Program-made: the position numbers and the translations under genes
Assembly: GCF_000485595.1 (NCBI RefSeq)
Contig: NW_014577210.1
Coordinates: 253,774-280,699, forward strand
Origin: Priapulus caudatus
Lineage: Eukaryota; Priapulida; Priapulimorpha; Priapulimorphida; Priapulidae
Length of the DNA stretch: 26,926 bases
Direction of reading: 5' to 3'
Shown here: positions 1 to 10,605 of the stretch, piece after piece
Numbering within the stretch: position 1 is the stretch's first letter
How the letters are laid out: each line of letters starts with the position of its first letter
The notes under the pieces: generated by a model
Told to the model about the DNA's origin: nothing
Seen by the model: only the letters and a program-made list of their open reading frames with translations
Databases searched by the model: none

Positions 1-420
1 GGAAGGGGAGGAGGGGGACGAGGAAGAGGAGGAGGAGGAGCTGGTGGTGGTGGCAGTGGTACTAGAGGAGGAAGGGGAGGAGGGGGACGAGGAAGAGGAG
101 GAGGAGGAGCTGGTGGTGGTGGCAGTGGTACTAGAGGAGTAGGGAGAGGAGGTGGGCAAGAGGGAGACGAGGAAGAGGAGGTGCTGGCGGTGGTGGCAGT
201 GGTACTAGAGGAGGAAGGGGAGGAGGGGGACGAGGAAGAGGAGGAGGAGGAGGAGGAGCTGGTGGTGGTGGCAGTGGTACTAGAGGAGGAAGGGGAGGAG
301 GGGGACGAGGAAGAGGAGGAGGAGGAGGAGGAGCTGGTGGTGGTGGCAGTGGTACTAGAGGAGGAGGGAGAGGAGGTGGGCAAGGAAGAAGAGGAGGAGA
401 AAGAGGAGGGGGAGGCGGCA
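1..420. repeat. 69-75 bp purine-rich minisatellite, about 5.8 copies
   Basis: Tandem copies begin at about 1, 70, 139, 213, 288 and 363 (the last partial). Copies 1 and 2 are 69 bp, the third about 74 bp and the fourth and fifth 75 bp. Each has a GGA/GAG-rich half, then AGCTGGTGGTGG and a GGCAGTGGTACTAGAGG tail. In window frame 1 the first two copies read as Gly/Arg (RGG-like) peptide. After a length change in copy 3 the same frame reads as Glu-rich. The array lies upstream of an SNRNP40 acceptor, so I place it in an intron. The long open frames on both strands come from the lack of T and A bases. Confidence 0.9.
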
Positions 421-540
421 GAGTTTCGTGGCGGCGGCGGTGGTGGTGACGATGTAATGTTAACAAGTAGAGCACGTGTAAGCTTGAAGGGCAGTGCGTG
501 CATTCTACGACTCATACGACCTCTCGACGTTTCATTCCAG

Positions 541-1265
541 ACAAGATGGTGATGTTGTGGGACTCGGCCACCGGAGGGCGCATCAAGAAGTTGAAAGGGC
601 ACACGTCGATCGTGAATAGCTGTTCACCGGCGCGGCGCGGCCCTCCGCTCGTGTGCAGTGGCAGCGATGATGGCACGATCAGACTGTGGGACTCGCGCAA
701 GAAGGGAACCATGCAAACATTCCAGAACACATACCAGGTATGGCAGGGCGACGCAGTGGCCCGTAAGTAGAACACAGCGATTAGTATCTCATGTTAAAAG
801 GTTAATGGCGAGGTGCAGTGCATTAGTGTTATTCCACCTGGGGGCTTAGAGTTAGTTCCTGAGTTAGCCTCCGAGCTTGCTGTATCATTAGCACTTGTCC
901 AACCTCATTGGTGATTAAACCACACGCAGTATAGCACACAGTCTTTCTGTACGACTGGAGAAAAATGTCCACCTTGTTCCTACGACACTCACAGTCGCAC
1001 ACACCGCCTTTCACTCCGCACTGGGAGACGCCATACCCGTTTCCGCCCACGAAGCACCCGGATCCGCAGCTCGACACGCTTTCACCGCGCATGCGCCACA
1101 TATACACCGGATGTTCCGTTGCATTACCATTAACATCAACATCAACATTAACAATTACAAACTCTACTGTCTACTTAAAAAACAACAATCACTCTACGTT
1201 TCTACGTTCTAAGTCAATCGCTCACACTGTTTATCTTTCTTAGTCTATTTCTCTCTCACCGTCTT

Positions 1266-1307
<42 letters not shown>

Positions 1308-1959
1308 CCTCTCTCTCTTTCTCTCTTTCTCCTGCTCTGTCTTTCCTCCCACTCTCTCTCTTTCCCCCTCTCTCTCTCACTCTCTTTCCCCCCCTCTCTC
1401 TCCCCTCCCCCCTCGCTCTCTCTCTCTCTCTCTCTATCCGCTGCTCACTCTCGCGTGTCGTCGGCAGGTCACCGCGGTGACGTTCAACGACACGGCCGAG
1501 CAGATCATCAGCGGCGGCATCGACAACGACATCAAGGTGTGGGACCTGCGCAAGAACGCCGTCCTCTACGAGATGCGCGGTCACAGCGACACGCTCACCG
1601 GGCTCCGGCTCAGCCCCGACGGCTCCTACCTGCTGTCGAACGCGATGGACAGCTCGGTGCGCATCTGGGACGTGCGGCCGTTCGCGGCGCGCGAGCGCTG
1701 CGTCAAGATCTTCCACGGCCACCAGCACGGCTTCGAGAAGAACCTGCTGAAGTGCGCGTGGGCGCCGGATGGCAGCAAGGTGGCGGCGGGCTCGGCCGAC
1801 AGGCACGTCTACGTGTGGGACACAACGTCGCGGCGCGTGCTCTACAAGCTGCCGGGACACAGCGGCTCGGTGAACGAGGTCGACTTCCACCCGCTCGAGC
1901 CGATCATCGTCTCGTGCGCCAGCGACAAGAAGATCTATCTCGGCGAGATCGAGGGTTGA
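541..1959 (+). CDS. SNRNP40: U5 small nuclear ribonucleoprotein 40 kDa protein, WD-repeat (3' two exons)
   Basis: WD40 beta-propeller subunit of the U5 snRNP, a core part of the U4/U6.U5 tri-snRNP and spliceosome; it acts in the nucleus in pre-mRNA splicing. Two exons are visible: 541-737 (acceptor TTCATTCCAG, donor GTATGG) and 1468-1959 (acceptor TCGGCAG, stop TGA 1957-1959). The first exon needs one base (G) from upstream to complete Asp; the second junction is phase 0, giving about 229 residues. Motifs match the animal protein: KLKGHTS, CSGSDDGTIRLWD, QTFQNTYQ, AVTFNDT, IISGGIDNDIKVWDLR, SYLLSNAMD, VRPFAARERCVKIF, AAGSADRHVYVWDTTSRR, YKLPGH and a C-terminal GEIEG. The 5' exons, about the first third of a roughly 357-aa protein, lie outside the window. 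No frameshift is present. The 3' end faces WDR70. Confidence 0.96.
738..1467 (+). repeat. SNRNP40 intron with long polypyrimidine (CT)n tract
   Basis: About 730 bp intron. From about 1246 to 1440 it is nearly pure C/T, with (CT)n runs broken by short C tracts, and it ends at the acceptor TCGGCAG (1461-1467). The tract is far longer than a normal polypyrimidine tract. The first 500 bp contain no motif that I can assign. Confidence 0.85.
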
Positions 1960-2210
1960 CCGCCAGGGAGCGCTGACGCGAGGAGACGGCCGAAAGACTG
2001 GGGGCGAGTGGTCGCGCTTGTAGATGGCGCTGATGTGGAGGTGGCCGAAAGATTTGGCGAGTGGACTGGAGGGAGGGAGCGCTAATTTAGAGACGGTCGA
2101 AACATTTGCCCAACGATCAAGGGTGGACTGTAGAGGTGGCCGCGTGGGCATGGATTTCGCGTTGGAGGGAGAAACAAGTTCTACACAATGCCGCAGCCTG
2201 TCTGCCGCCG
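1960..2210 (+). repeat. Degenerate threefold repeat in the SNRNP40 3' UTR
   Basis: Right after the stop codon, three diverged copies of about 55-65 bp follow one another, starting near 1968, 2026 and 2078. Each has an AGCGCT/GGCGCT start, a GACGG/GGTGG element and a variant of GGCCGAAAGA(C/T)T, with a GCGAGTGG element in the first two copies. The middle copy includes TAGATGGCGCT (2021-2031), which resembles the invertebrate CTCF core. Confidence 0.6.
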
Positions 2211-2694
2211 CTTAGGGCTTGAGGATGAGAGAGAAGCGATGGTTGGTGGGAATAAGTGGGAATGCATGCCTAGCCGTGTTACCCCATAGATCACACAGCT
2301 GGTAGCAGCCATCACTCTTGTACGATAGGTGCCACTGCAAAGCGCAATCCCACCATAGCTCTGAGATGAGATGAGGATAGGCCGTGAAGAAAAAGGAAAC
2401 GACAAGCCTCTGATGACCATCACTAACGTGAGACTCCAGGCCAGCACATCTGCTGTGTGAAGCCGAGTGTACTCAAGGCAGTATTCGGCCATTGGCTGTG
2501 TGCATCTGTGCGTGTGTGCAATTCAATTTCCTCGATGGTCTTGCAGTCATGTCACATCACGGATGGAGAACTTGCACAGGAGGATCACGAGTCGAGTGAC
2601 TCCCTCACTCAGATCTTATTATCATGTTGCTATTTGCGCACGTGGTAAAGTTATCTCACTACAAGTGCATAACAGATTTCGAACATCTTTTTAT

Positions 2695-2700
2695 AATAAA
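2695..2700 (+). terminator. Candidate polyadenylation signal AATAAA for SNRNP40
   Basis: An exact AATAAA lies about 735 bp after the SNRNP40 stop, in an AT-rich stretch (TTATAATAAAAAC). It is the first exact match that I noticed downstream on this strand, so it is a reasonable 3' end. No transcript data support it. Confidence 0.45.
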
Positions 2701-2943
2701 AACTTGTATTTACAAGACATGAAAACTTACATGTTATTACCCCTGTCATTTTTTTTAAGGAAATGTGATTTTTGGGGTTTAAATATAATATAGATGTCAC
2801 AATATTTAACGTACAGCTTGGTACAAAGGCTAGTTAGAATTACAGCAATAATGAACACACAATACGTCGCAGCGCTTTACGGATTCACGGACGATTCCAA
2901 AACCTGTGAGTAACTACTGCGATCAAGTATTGCATAGATTCAA

Positions 2944-2990
2944 GAGCTAATAATACCTATTATTAGCTCTTTATTAGGTATTATTAGCTC
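2944..2990. repeat. Perfect 16-bp inverted repeat (hairpin)
   Basis: Arms 2944-2959 (GAGCTAATAATACCTA) and 2975-2990 (TAGGTATTATTAGCTC) are exact reverse complements around a 15-nt spacer that itself contains TTATTAGCTC. It lies between the convergent 3' ends of SNRNP40 and WDR70. Confidence 0.85.
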
Positions 2991-3145
2991 CTGATAGATG
3001 GCACCACTGAACATACACATGAACAATAATGCATCACCAAAAAACTGTTGATCTTCCTCACATACAAGTTATGCTTTACCTGCTGCATAAAAACAATGCA
3101 GTTTCATCGATCCACACTGGCACGGTTAAATATTATGAATTTCAT

Positions 3146-3151
3146 TTTATT
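3146..3151 (-). terminator. Candidate polyadenylation signal for WDR70
   Basis: TTTATT on the plus strand reads AATAAA on the WDR70 strand, 380 bp after its stop codon. A second candidate lies at 2970-2975 inside the hairpin. The choice between them is inference. Confidence 0.35.
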
Positions 3152-3259
3152 GAGACTGCTTTACAGTGCATTTCACCTGATTAGAGACGGGTAGTTCAAT
3201 ACAAAGCACGTGGGAACATAATAGGGGTAGGCATCCATGTGTGGCATGTCTGACTAAGA

Positions 3260-3500
3260 TGTTGCAGAATGGTGGGTGGTGGTGTAGTGTGGGGTGGGGT
3301 TGGTGATGTAGGGTGGGTGGGGTTGGTGAGTAGGTGGGGTTGGGTGTGAGGTGGGCGCTGGGAGTTGTGATGTTAGGTGCGGGTGCGGTGGCGGTTGAGT
3401 GATGGTGGGTGGTGGGGTTGTGATGGTAGGGGTGGGTGGGGTTGGTGATGTGGGTGGGGTGGGTGGGGTTGGTGATGTAGGGTGGGGTGGGAGAGATTGA
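3260..3500. repeat. G/T-rich degenerate minisatellite (GGTGGGGTTGGTGATG-type)
   Basis: The plus strand is dominated by GGGTGGGG, GGTTGGTGATGTAGG and similar units for about 240 bp. It ends just before the WDR70 stop codon, so in the WDR70 transcript it would form a C/A-rich 3' UTR segment. The many G runs on the plus strand give quadruplex potential. Units are irregular in length. Confidence 0.8.
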
Positions 3501-3530
3501 GTTTAGCTGTCTGACTTCCTCATGGGGATC

Positions 3531-5874
3531 TCAGAGTTTCTTTTTCTTCCACGGAGGCTGTACAGTTTCATCCGGCTCCTTCTTCTCCTCCCCTTCTTTT
3601 TGGAAGACAGGCTCAGGCTGTGTTCTGTGGATGACAAGTGTAACAGTGATATAGCAGTGACTCTGCACCAATGTACCACAGCTCACATATCTACACAGCT
3701 GTATTGCAAAGTTCTCTCTCGCTCTGGTGTGTATGGGAACGACCTGTGTAGAAATAACAAGCCCGTCTTCCAATTCGGAACTGGAAACTTTTCAGCAAGA
3801 CTGGCAAATTTTTGTTGGTTTTACTATAGAATATATATTAAAAATCAAAACTTTCAAAATAGGGACCGTTTGGGTTTCCACTCATTTCCAAGACTGGAAT
3901 GACTATAACCTATTTAGTCACGGTGCTCTACATAAATAAATTGCTGATGATGTTGCTGATTATATTAAGTTAATGATCTATATACGAGACGACCTACTCA
4001 AATGATTTATCTATTAAAATGTATATACATAACCCTACATGGAGCTGAAACGTACAACTGGTGCCATGCAGTGTACAGACGAACAACAAATCTGCGACTG
4101 AAATCGGTATTTTGCACACTAGAGGGAGACACCGACGTGCAGACATCGCAAGGCTGGTAGTGTTAATTAACGTGAGTACGTACTGCAGGTACGCGCGCGT
4201 CCACTGAGGATTCTCTGCCGCGTCCTCAGCGTGTCTCAGGATGGCCTGCCTCGGGTCGAGGCTCTTGTTCTCGATGGGTCGCGCTAGCGCGTACTTCTTG
4301 GATATGTACGACGCCATCGTGCCTCCGCTCGCGCTCAGCCGCCCGCCAGCACCTACACAGCAACAACACGAACGCATTCATGAGCTGCACACTCTACCTC
4401 TACCACGAGTACCCACGTTCACGTGATCGGTCGACATTTAATCTACTTGTCAGCGTAAAAATTTGTATTGCGTATGACATGCATTGCTTATATATCAATC
4501 AAAGTATATGCAGAACTCAAAAACCTGTACTTTGTACACTTTATACTATAGCCTCTATACAGAATTATTGATAAAAACCTTATACAGGTCTATTTATTCT
4601 ATACACACCTATGAATTCATTTATTCACATGCCTCATACACATCTATAAAACCATCATAATTATTTCATTTCACCCTCACCCATCCAAAACAACATATCA
4701 TACCAGAGATCTAACGGGAGCGCAGGCCCGCACGACACCACCGTAACCGCAGTAATTCTTACGTAGAATACGACACGAAGTGTGAGCAGGTTGCGTGAGA
4801 CAACGCAGCCAATCACTGAAGCGATTTTCATTTTGCCTGACGTCACGTGTGACATTCGTTTTCGTCTCACTTTCTAATTACGAGTACTGCAATGTACTGT
4901 ATACGCCATATTTTTCGCATACAGATATTTTCGCGAATTCAGACTTGACGGTTAATTTCGTGAGTGGTTAATTTCGCCGTCGGTGAATTATGAATTATTC
5001 GGTATGAATTATTTACGCGTTGCTATTTTCCCAGTCGGCGACGTGTTCGCGAAAATTAAACCACTGCGAAATACACAGCGTATACAATAGCTTAAACATG
5101 TGAACATACCAGGTCCGTGGAACGGCAGGTCGGGTCGATGTGACTTCACCGGATCGGCGCGCGCCTTCTCGTTGATCTTCTTTGTCGACCTTGGGCGCTC
5201 CTCGCGGAACATTGGCAGCGCGTGCGGCGTGATGATCGGATCATCAGCAACAAACTCTATCTGCTTCACCTGTCGACGGAGACGCGACGTTACGAGAGGG
5301 TCGGCATGACGACGACGTCGACGACATCGGCAACGCGACAATGTTGACGAACCAGCAGACGCGTCGCATGCGACGTAGCGCTATACGCGTCGAAGCCGTA
5401 CAAACACATACACAAGCATCCGAGAGCATTCTGCACACATTTTCCACTCTTCTGCCTACGAGGTGACCTCGCATGCGAAACTATCACAATCAGCAACGAC
5501 AAAACCAAACCAAGAAAGAATGAATCCAAGTCGAGGCTCGCGCAATCACAGCTGCCTCCGATTGCTACCTTGTGCATTGTCTTGACGACACACAGCTTGG
5601 CACCACGGTGACTAATCTCAGGGTCATAGTAGACCTTTGCCTGTCCATTGCTCGTTCCCACCATGATCTGGTTTAGTTTAGGATGCCAGATACATTTGAC
5701 GACACTCTGAAAATGCAAATCATTCACAGACATTTATGATATATTGTATATTATACTCAACGTGCGCTGACTTCACATTAAAACATCCACATAAGTTACC
5801 ATTATACATAACTAGCATATAAACTTACACCAATATACATTCCAACACAAGGGGTGTGCATCACACATACAAAA

Positions 5875-5935
<61 letters not shown>

Positions 5936-8900
5936 GGTTTTTAGTCAGCAAATTCGTTTAAAAAACATTTCCTATTCAATCTTAATATATTAATCATACA
6001 ACATAACATAATGTTGACACGGACCGACAGCCACATGAGTGATGTCAGTACGTACAGCCGCTGCGAGTCACTCACCGCTCCCTCGCACACAGGTATCGAG
6101 TAGGATTTGTCGAACGTGTCACGATCAAAGAACAGCAGCTCTCCCATGCCCTGGCCCCGCCTCACCGACACGCCCGTAACGACCATGCGGTCATCCGGGC
6201 TGAACAGACAGTCCGTCCTGAAAACACAAGTGCCTACGTGAGTGGGACCTACCCTCCCACGCCCTCGCTCCCTTCTTGATGTATTGATGACAGTCCAATA
6301 TTCACTGTCCACTCTCACACAGTACAGTAGTTAAGTGTTGCCCGATGCTACGTAATGGGCTGAATCAGTGTTCTACGGCGTAGCTGCTACGCCACAAATA
6401 AAAACGCTGGCAAAACACGATTTTTCTCCTGCAAACCAGGAGTTACGAGCGTGTGCGCGTGAGCGTGTGCGTGTGAGCGTGTGTTACGAGACAGCGCACC
6501 ATCTAGGGGGGTGGCTACGTACCACCATACACATGCCACCTAGGGATGGAGGCTCTACACGCGCCACCTAGTGGGGGCGGAGGCTCTACACGCGCCACCT
6601 AGTGAGGGAGGAGGCTCTACACGCGCCACCTAGTGGGGGCGGAGGCTCTACACGCGCCACCTAGTGGGGGCGGAGGCTCCACACGCGCCACCTAGTGAGG
6701 GAGGAGGCTCTACACGCGCGCCCTCGACGCGACTCACATCGCAAACAGGTTCTCGAGGTCGTGTTTCTGCTGCAGTGGCGCCCTCATGCTGCGCACGTCC
6801 CACAGCTTGAGCGAGTCGTCGGCGAGGCCCCCGCGCGAGGCCAGCAGCGCGCCGCTGTAGGAGAAGCAGAGGCACGACGTGTCCGTGCCCGGCTGGTGCG
6901 CCGTCCGACACACTGCCACCGTGTTCACCTGTGCAGGTTAACGAGAAACTGATTACTCTACGAGGCGCGCCACTTGTTGACACGCGCCGGCGAGCTCGGC
7001 GGTCGCTCGAGAATCCACCCTTCTCTCCATCTCACCCATCTATCCAACAGGTACGACCACAGCCTCCATTGATACTATGGCTAGGTTACTTAAACTAGAC
7101 CCGCTTATACTAGCTTGTGATTATGCATTCGATTACAAGTGAGAAGAGGATGAATAGAGTTAGGGTGATCGACGGTGAGAATTGGACTCTCACCTTAATT
7201 TCCCCCACCCCTTACCTTACTCTGCTTAGCACTCAGCAAATAGAGATAGAGCGTGGAGAGTTAACTCGCAGTGCTACCAGTGGACTAACCCCCTGCTGTA
7301 GTATTTACTGTGAAAGCAGCTGCGTGGCCTAGGGTTAAGGAAACATAGATAGGCACTGCCCTATGCGCCACATAGGCACGGGAACAGATTTAACTTTAAC
7401 TACCTTACTCACTACTACTTTAAGCTACTTCACTGCGTGCCACCACACCCCGGTTTCGACAGATGAATGTCCCGCTCACTGCCACTTACAAACTGCTTGC
7501 GGTGATCCCACATCTGTATGGATCCGTCCTGGCATGCAGCCGCCACCAGCTTGCCATCGTTGCTATACGCACACGCCGTCGGCACCGTCGGGCGACCTTG
7601 CTTTGACCGCGGCTTGATCACTGCCTTGTGCTTCTTACTGTCCTCCACGCTCCACAGCCTGACAGTACTGAAAGCACACGGACATGTCAACGTCGTCACG
7701 CAACGTGTCCGGCTTCCTGTCTCCTCATAAACTCCCCGTGCTTGACGACGACATCATGGTTTGTAAAACGTGCCAGTATTCCAAGTCTCTACGATATCGA
7801 CAGTCACATTTGGCAACTATTATATGACTTATAGCATATATAAATTACTATGACTATAAATTATAGCATTTATAGCATGTGTTATGTTATTAAGTCTATA
7901 ATTTTGGAAGATGTGTGGTTAAGCCTACAAGCATAATGAAGCTCATCCCAAACACTCATATCATACTGTTATACTTATCGTACTTGTCTATAGAGCAAGT
8001 CATAAACTCGGTCTTGTCGCGTGGATGCCAGCAACCCATATTCAGCATTGCAGCGTGACCCTGAAACAAGAGTAGATGTATAATTAGTCGCGTCTGCACT
8101 AGCCTGCAGCTACACGAGGTAATGCAAACCTATATATCCTCTCTTCATAAACTTATCGGTCGGTACTCTCGTACTCTCTACTTCTATGTGTGATAATGCG
8201 ATCGATAATATCTAGGACATCCACACCTGATTGTTCACACATGTTTCATATACGAAGAAAATACTCATGCAGCTACACTCACATCGAAGCAATTATTCTT
8301 ATAAACTAACTAAATCGACGACTGGAGCTAGGACCAGGAGGTAGGAAATGACACATTTTTCTTGTCACCTTCGTCGTGGCCATGTCAGTGATGTACTGGT
8401 CCCCCTTGGGGCACTCCATCACATCAAAGCCATCACGATCAATAACCTTGGCCTGCGCATTGCCAGACGCCACCAGTATGCTGTCTCCGGTTATACTGTA
8501 CTGCAGACTTTTGATCTGATGGCTGAAAGACGGCAGATTTCGCAACGGGTCAGACTTGGCCGCGGTTGCTAAACCCGCGAATATGCTCCGATTGTCAAGT
8601 AGACTTTTAGTAAAAACAATCACATTTCGACACGCACATTGGACTGTAAACACTACTCACAATAGACGTAACCTGACTCTAAGATCCAGATATTAGTACA
8701 CAAACGTAGCAAATCAGGAGTAAACAAGACGAAAACTGGAGGGATGGCTAACTAAGGTCGGACGGTGGAAAGGTTCATTAGCGTGTCATCCTTTCGCATC
8801 AGCATTGACACCAATCACTGACGGACTCTCGGTGGCAATGGCTGGATCGCAACGGGGTCAGCTTCTACCGGCGATATCAGAGTACTCACCACTCGCACGG

Positions 8901-10605
8901 CCGCAGGGTGCGAAACGATCGCAGGTTGGCATCCATGCCTGCGAAATCCCACAAGCGGACGTCGTAATCAAATCCGCCCGTGGCCACGCGCGCCCCGGCT
9001 GGATCCCACGTCATCGCCGACACCTAGGAGAAATCTCAGTGCGTAACAGACAACACATGAGATACAACTCAAACAAGAGTTGCTGTATATCGTGAACTGT
9101 GTATATGTATATATCGTGCTGTATATCTTCAATACGTTAGAACGATCTCGGCAAGTTTTTTAATTTTGCAAGCGTGCAGTACATAATGGATCCAAATGAG
9201 GGGATGAGACCGTATTGGGGATAGTCAAGAAATATGTGCTTACAGTTTTGTCGCCATGGAGGAGGACTATCTCGTGGCTGTCCGGAACTTTCCTACCATA
9301 CTTCTGCAATGGAAGATATTATCGATGTACGATGCACAAATGTTCTTCAACATGTGTCTTGCATCACACAAAGTTGCAACGAGCTTAAATATAAATGACA
9401 TTCTATAAGGGAAAATGATAACGATTATTATTCAGTACAGTGCTTTGCCGATGGGCTGTCATTTCTTGGTCAGGATGCATAGCTAAGCTTGGCAGGTCTG
9501 GCCACCCACCATTTCATGGTCATCTTCCTCTTCATCTGAATCCTCCGTCGGATTAGGGAGAGGAGGGCCTATCAATTCATCTCCATCAGATCCATTCTCA
9601 TCATCTGGCTCCTTCTACAGGGAAAAACAAGCAAATTCATTATTAAAAGAAATAACGTCAGTAGCTTTGCGCCATTATCAGTCTTATGCCCGAAACAATT
9701 AAAGAGGCCAAACTTCTGCATAGTTAGCTGCATTAAAAAAACTGACAACCATGTTGGCTCCAGTAAATGTAAAGGAACCACACGGTTAGATAGCGCATGT
9801 AGCAAACTTACAAAGATATTTGATTGTGTACTATCTATGAATAAAATGACCACGCATTTCATGACGCTTGAGGTGTAATTCACCAGATCCCTAGAGGAGG
9901 CGTGAGTCTTCTGTACCTGTGAATTTGCGGCGGCCGGTGGTAACGGTGGACCAATCAACTCCTCGTCATCATCATCATCATCGTCGGAATCACGACGCTT
10001 GTCGATGCTAGCCTGAGACTTGCTGGAGTGAGGAGCTGCCGTCCTTGATTGACGCTGAACACTCCCAGCAGCCTTGTCCACTTCTCTCTCAGCTGACAAA
10101 CGTAATGCATGAAAGCTATAAATAACCGTGTATCTGACCCGTGAGTCTTATATAACCGCAGGCTGATATCATCTTAAAAAATAAGAAATGATTTTTCAGG
10201 AATTTATTGAAAATATCGTCATCATTAGAGCACATACGAGGAGTTAGCAAATATGTTGGTATGTAGCTAAAGATCAGTGAATGTGGTGGTGTACCATATC
10301 ACCTGGTCATATTAAAAATAGCACTGACCTAATGTTTTCTGAGATCGCTCCATTGCAGTTCGCCTTGTCTGTTCGAAGATGGCATCTAGATCAAACGTTC
10401 GGGCCTTCTTTCCTGCATATGTAACACATCATTAGTAATATGTAACGCCTTGCAAAACTACCTTGTTAAGTCCTTGTGAACATTAAACAAGAAACAGTCA
10501 CAAAAATGAGAAGAATATCACAACGCAAGTAAACAGATTCGTGTATAGTATACCAAATCCACCGAAACCCATGATCTCCGCCATGTCCTTTGAAGGGTCA
10601 GCCAT
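3531..10605 (-). CDS. WDR70: WD repeat-containing protein 70, complete, 15 exons
   Basis: WD40-propeller protein of the WDR70/Gastrulation-defective family, a nuclear protein linked in other animals to chromatin and DNA-damage responses. Coding exons (minus strand, 5' to 3'): 10605-10554, 10412-10329, 10092-9917, 9614-9510, 9303-9244, 9023-8890, 8522-8369, 8060-7984, 7667-7490, 6928-6738, 6217-6076, 5706-5569, 5269-5110, 4352-4184, 3624-3531. All introns are GT-AG and every junction keeps frame: 1914 nt, 637 aa (human about 654). The N-terminus has the family motif MGFGGFGKKARTFDLDAIF. Two acidic ELIGPPLP boxes lie near residues 87 and 117. WD repeats span about 160-497 (GGFDYDVRLWDF, LQYSITGDSILV, KVIDRDGFDVMECPKGDQY, AAACQDGSIQMWD, DDSLKLWDVR, CIWHPKLNQIMVGTSNG). 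The tail has ITPHALPMFREE and ends in basic WKKKKL. The start codon is the only ATG that fits before MGFGGFG. No truncation or frameshift is present. Confidence 0.97.
4930..5072. mobile_element. Imperfect inverted repeat in a WDR70 intron, possibly a small non-autonomous element
   Basis: GTGAGTGGTTAATTTCG (4960-4976) matches the reverse complement of CGCGAAAATTAAACCACTGC (about 5048-5067) with small gaps. Flanking TATTTTCGCGAATTC and a second GGTTAATTTCG copy at 4950 add local direct repeats, and TATGAATTATT occurs twice in between. The short TTCGCGAA-type palindromes and AT-rich core are typical of MITE-like debris. No target-site duplication is clear. Confidence 0.4.
5874..5932. repeat. (TA)n microsatellite
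   Basis: Uninterrupted alternating T/A for nearly 60 bp inside a WDR70 intron, between coding exons 11 and 12. Confidence 0.95.
6535..6717. repeat. 31-bp tandem array, six copies, beside a WDR70 splice donor
   Basis: Copies start at 6535 (28 bp), 6563, 6594, 6625, 6656 and 6687. Each begins GCCACCTAGTG, has GGGGCGGAGG or AGGGAGGAGG in the middle and ends GCTCTACACGC. A diverged copy precedes the array (ACCATCTAGGGGGGTGGC near 6499). The array ends 20 bp from the exon at 6738-6928, so it sits just inside the intron at its 5' splice site. The GCCACCTAGTGGGGGCGG core is CTCF-like except for one extra base. Confidence 0.9.

Larger units (their letters stand above)
3625..9916 (-). other. WDR70 introns longer than 300 bp (contents)
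   Basis: 3625-4183 and 4353-5109 are AT-rich; the second holds an inverted repeat at 4960-5069. 5707-6075 holds a pure (TA)n tract. 6218-6737 holds a 31-bp array. In 6929-7489, 7668-7983, 8061-8368, 8523-8889 and 9615-9916 I see no gene, RNA or obvious repeat. Open frames in these introns that look protein-like are read-through from the adjoining exons. Confidence 0.8.

Noticed and set aside
131-475. Minus-strand Pro/Leu-rich open frame
   Set aside because: It is the complement of the purine minisatellite; low complexity alone keeps the frame open.
1240-2151. 303-aa minus-strand open frame
   Set aside because: It is antisense to the SNRNP40 last exon and the (CT)n intron; no family resemblance, and its composition follows from the opposite strand.
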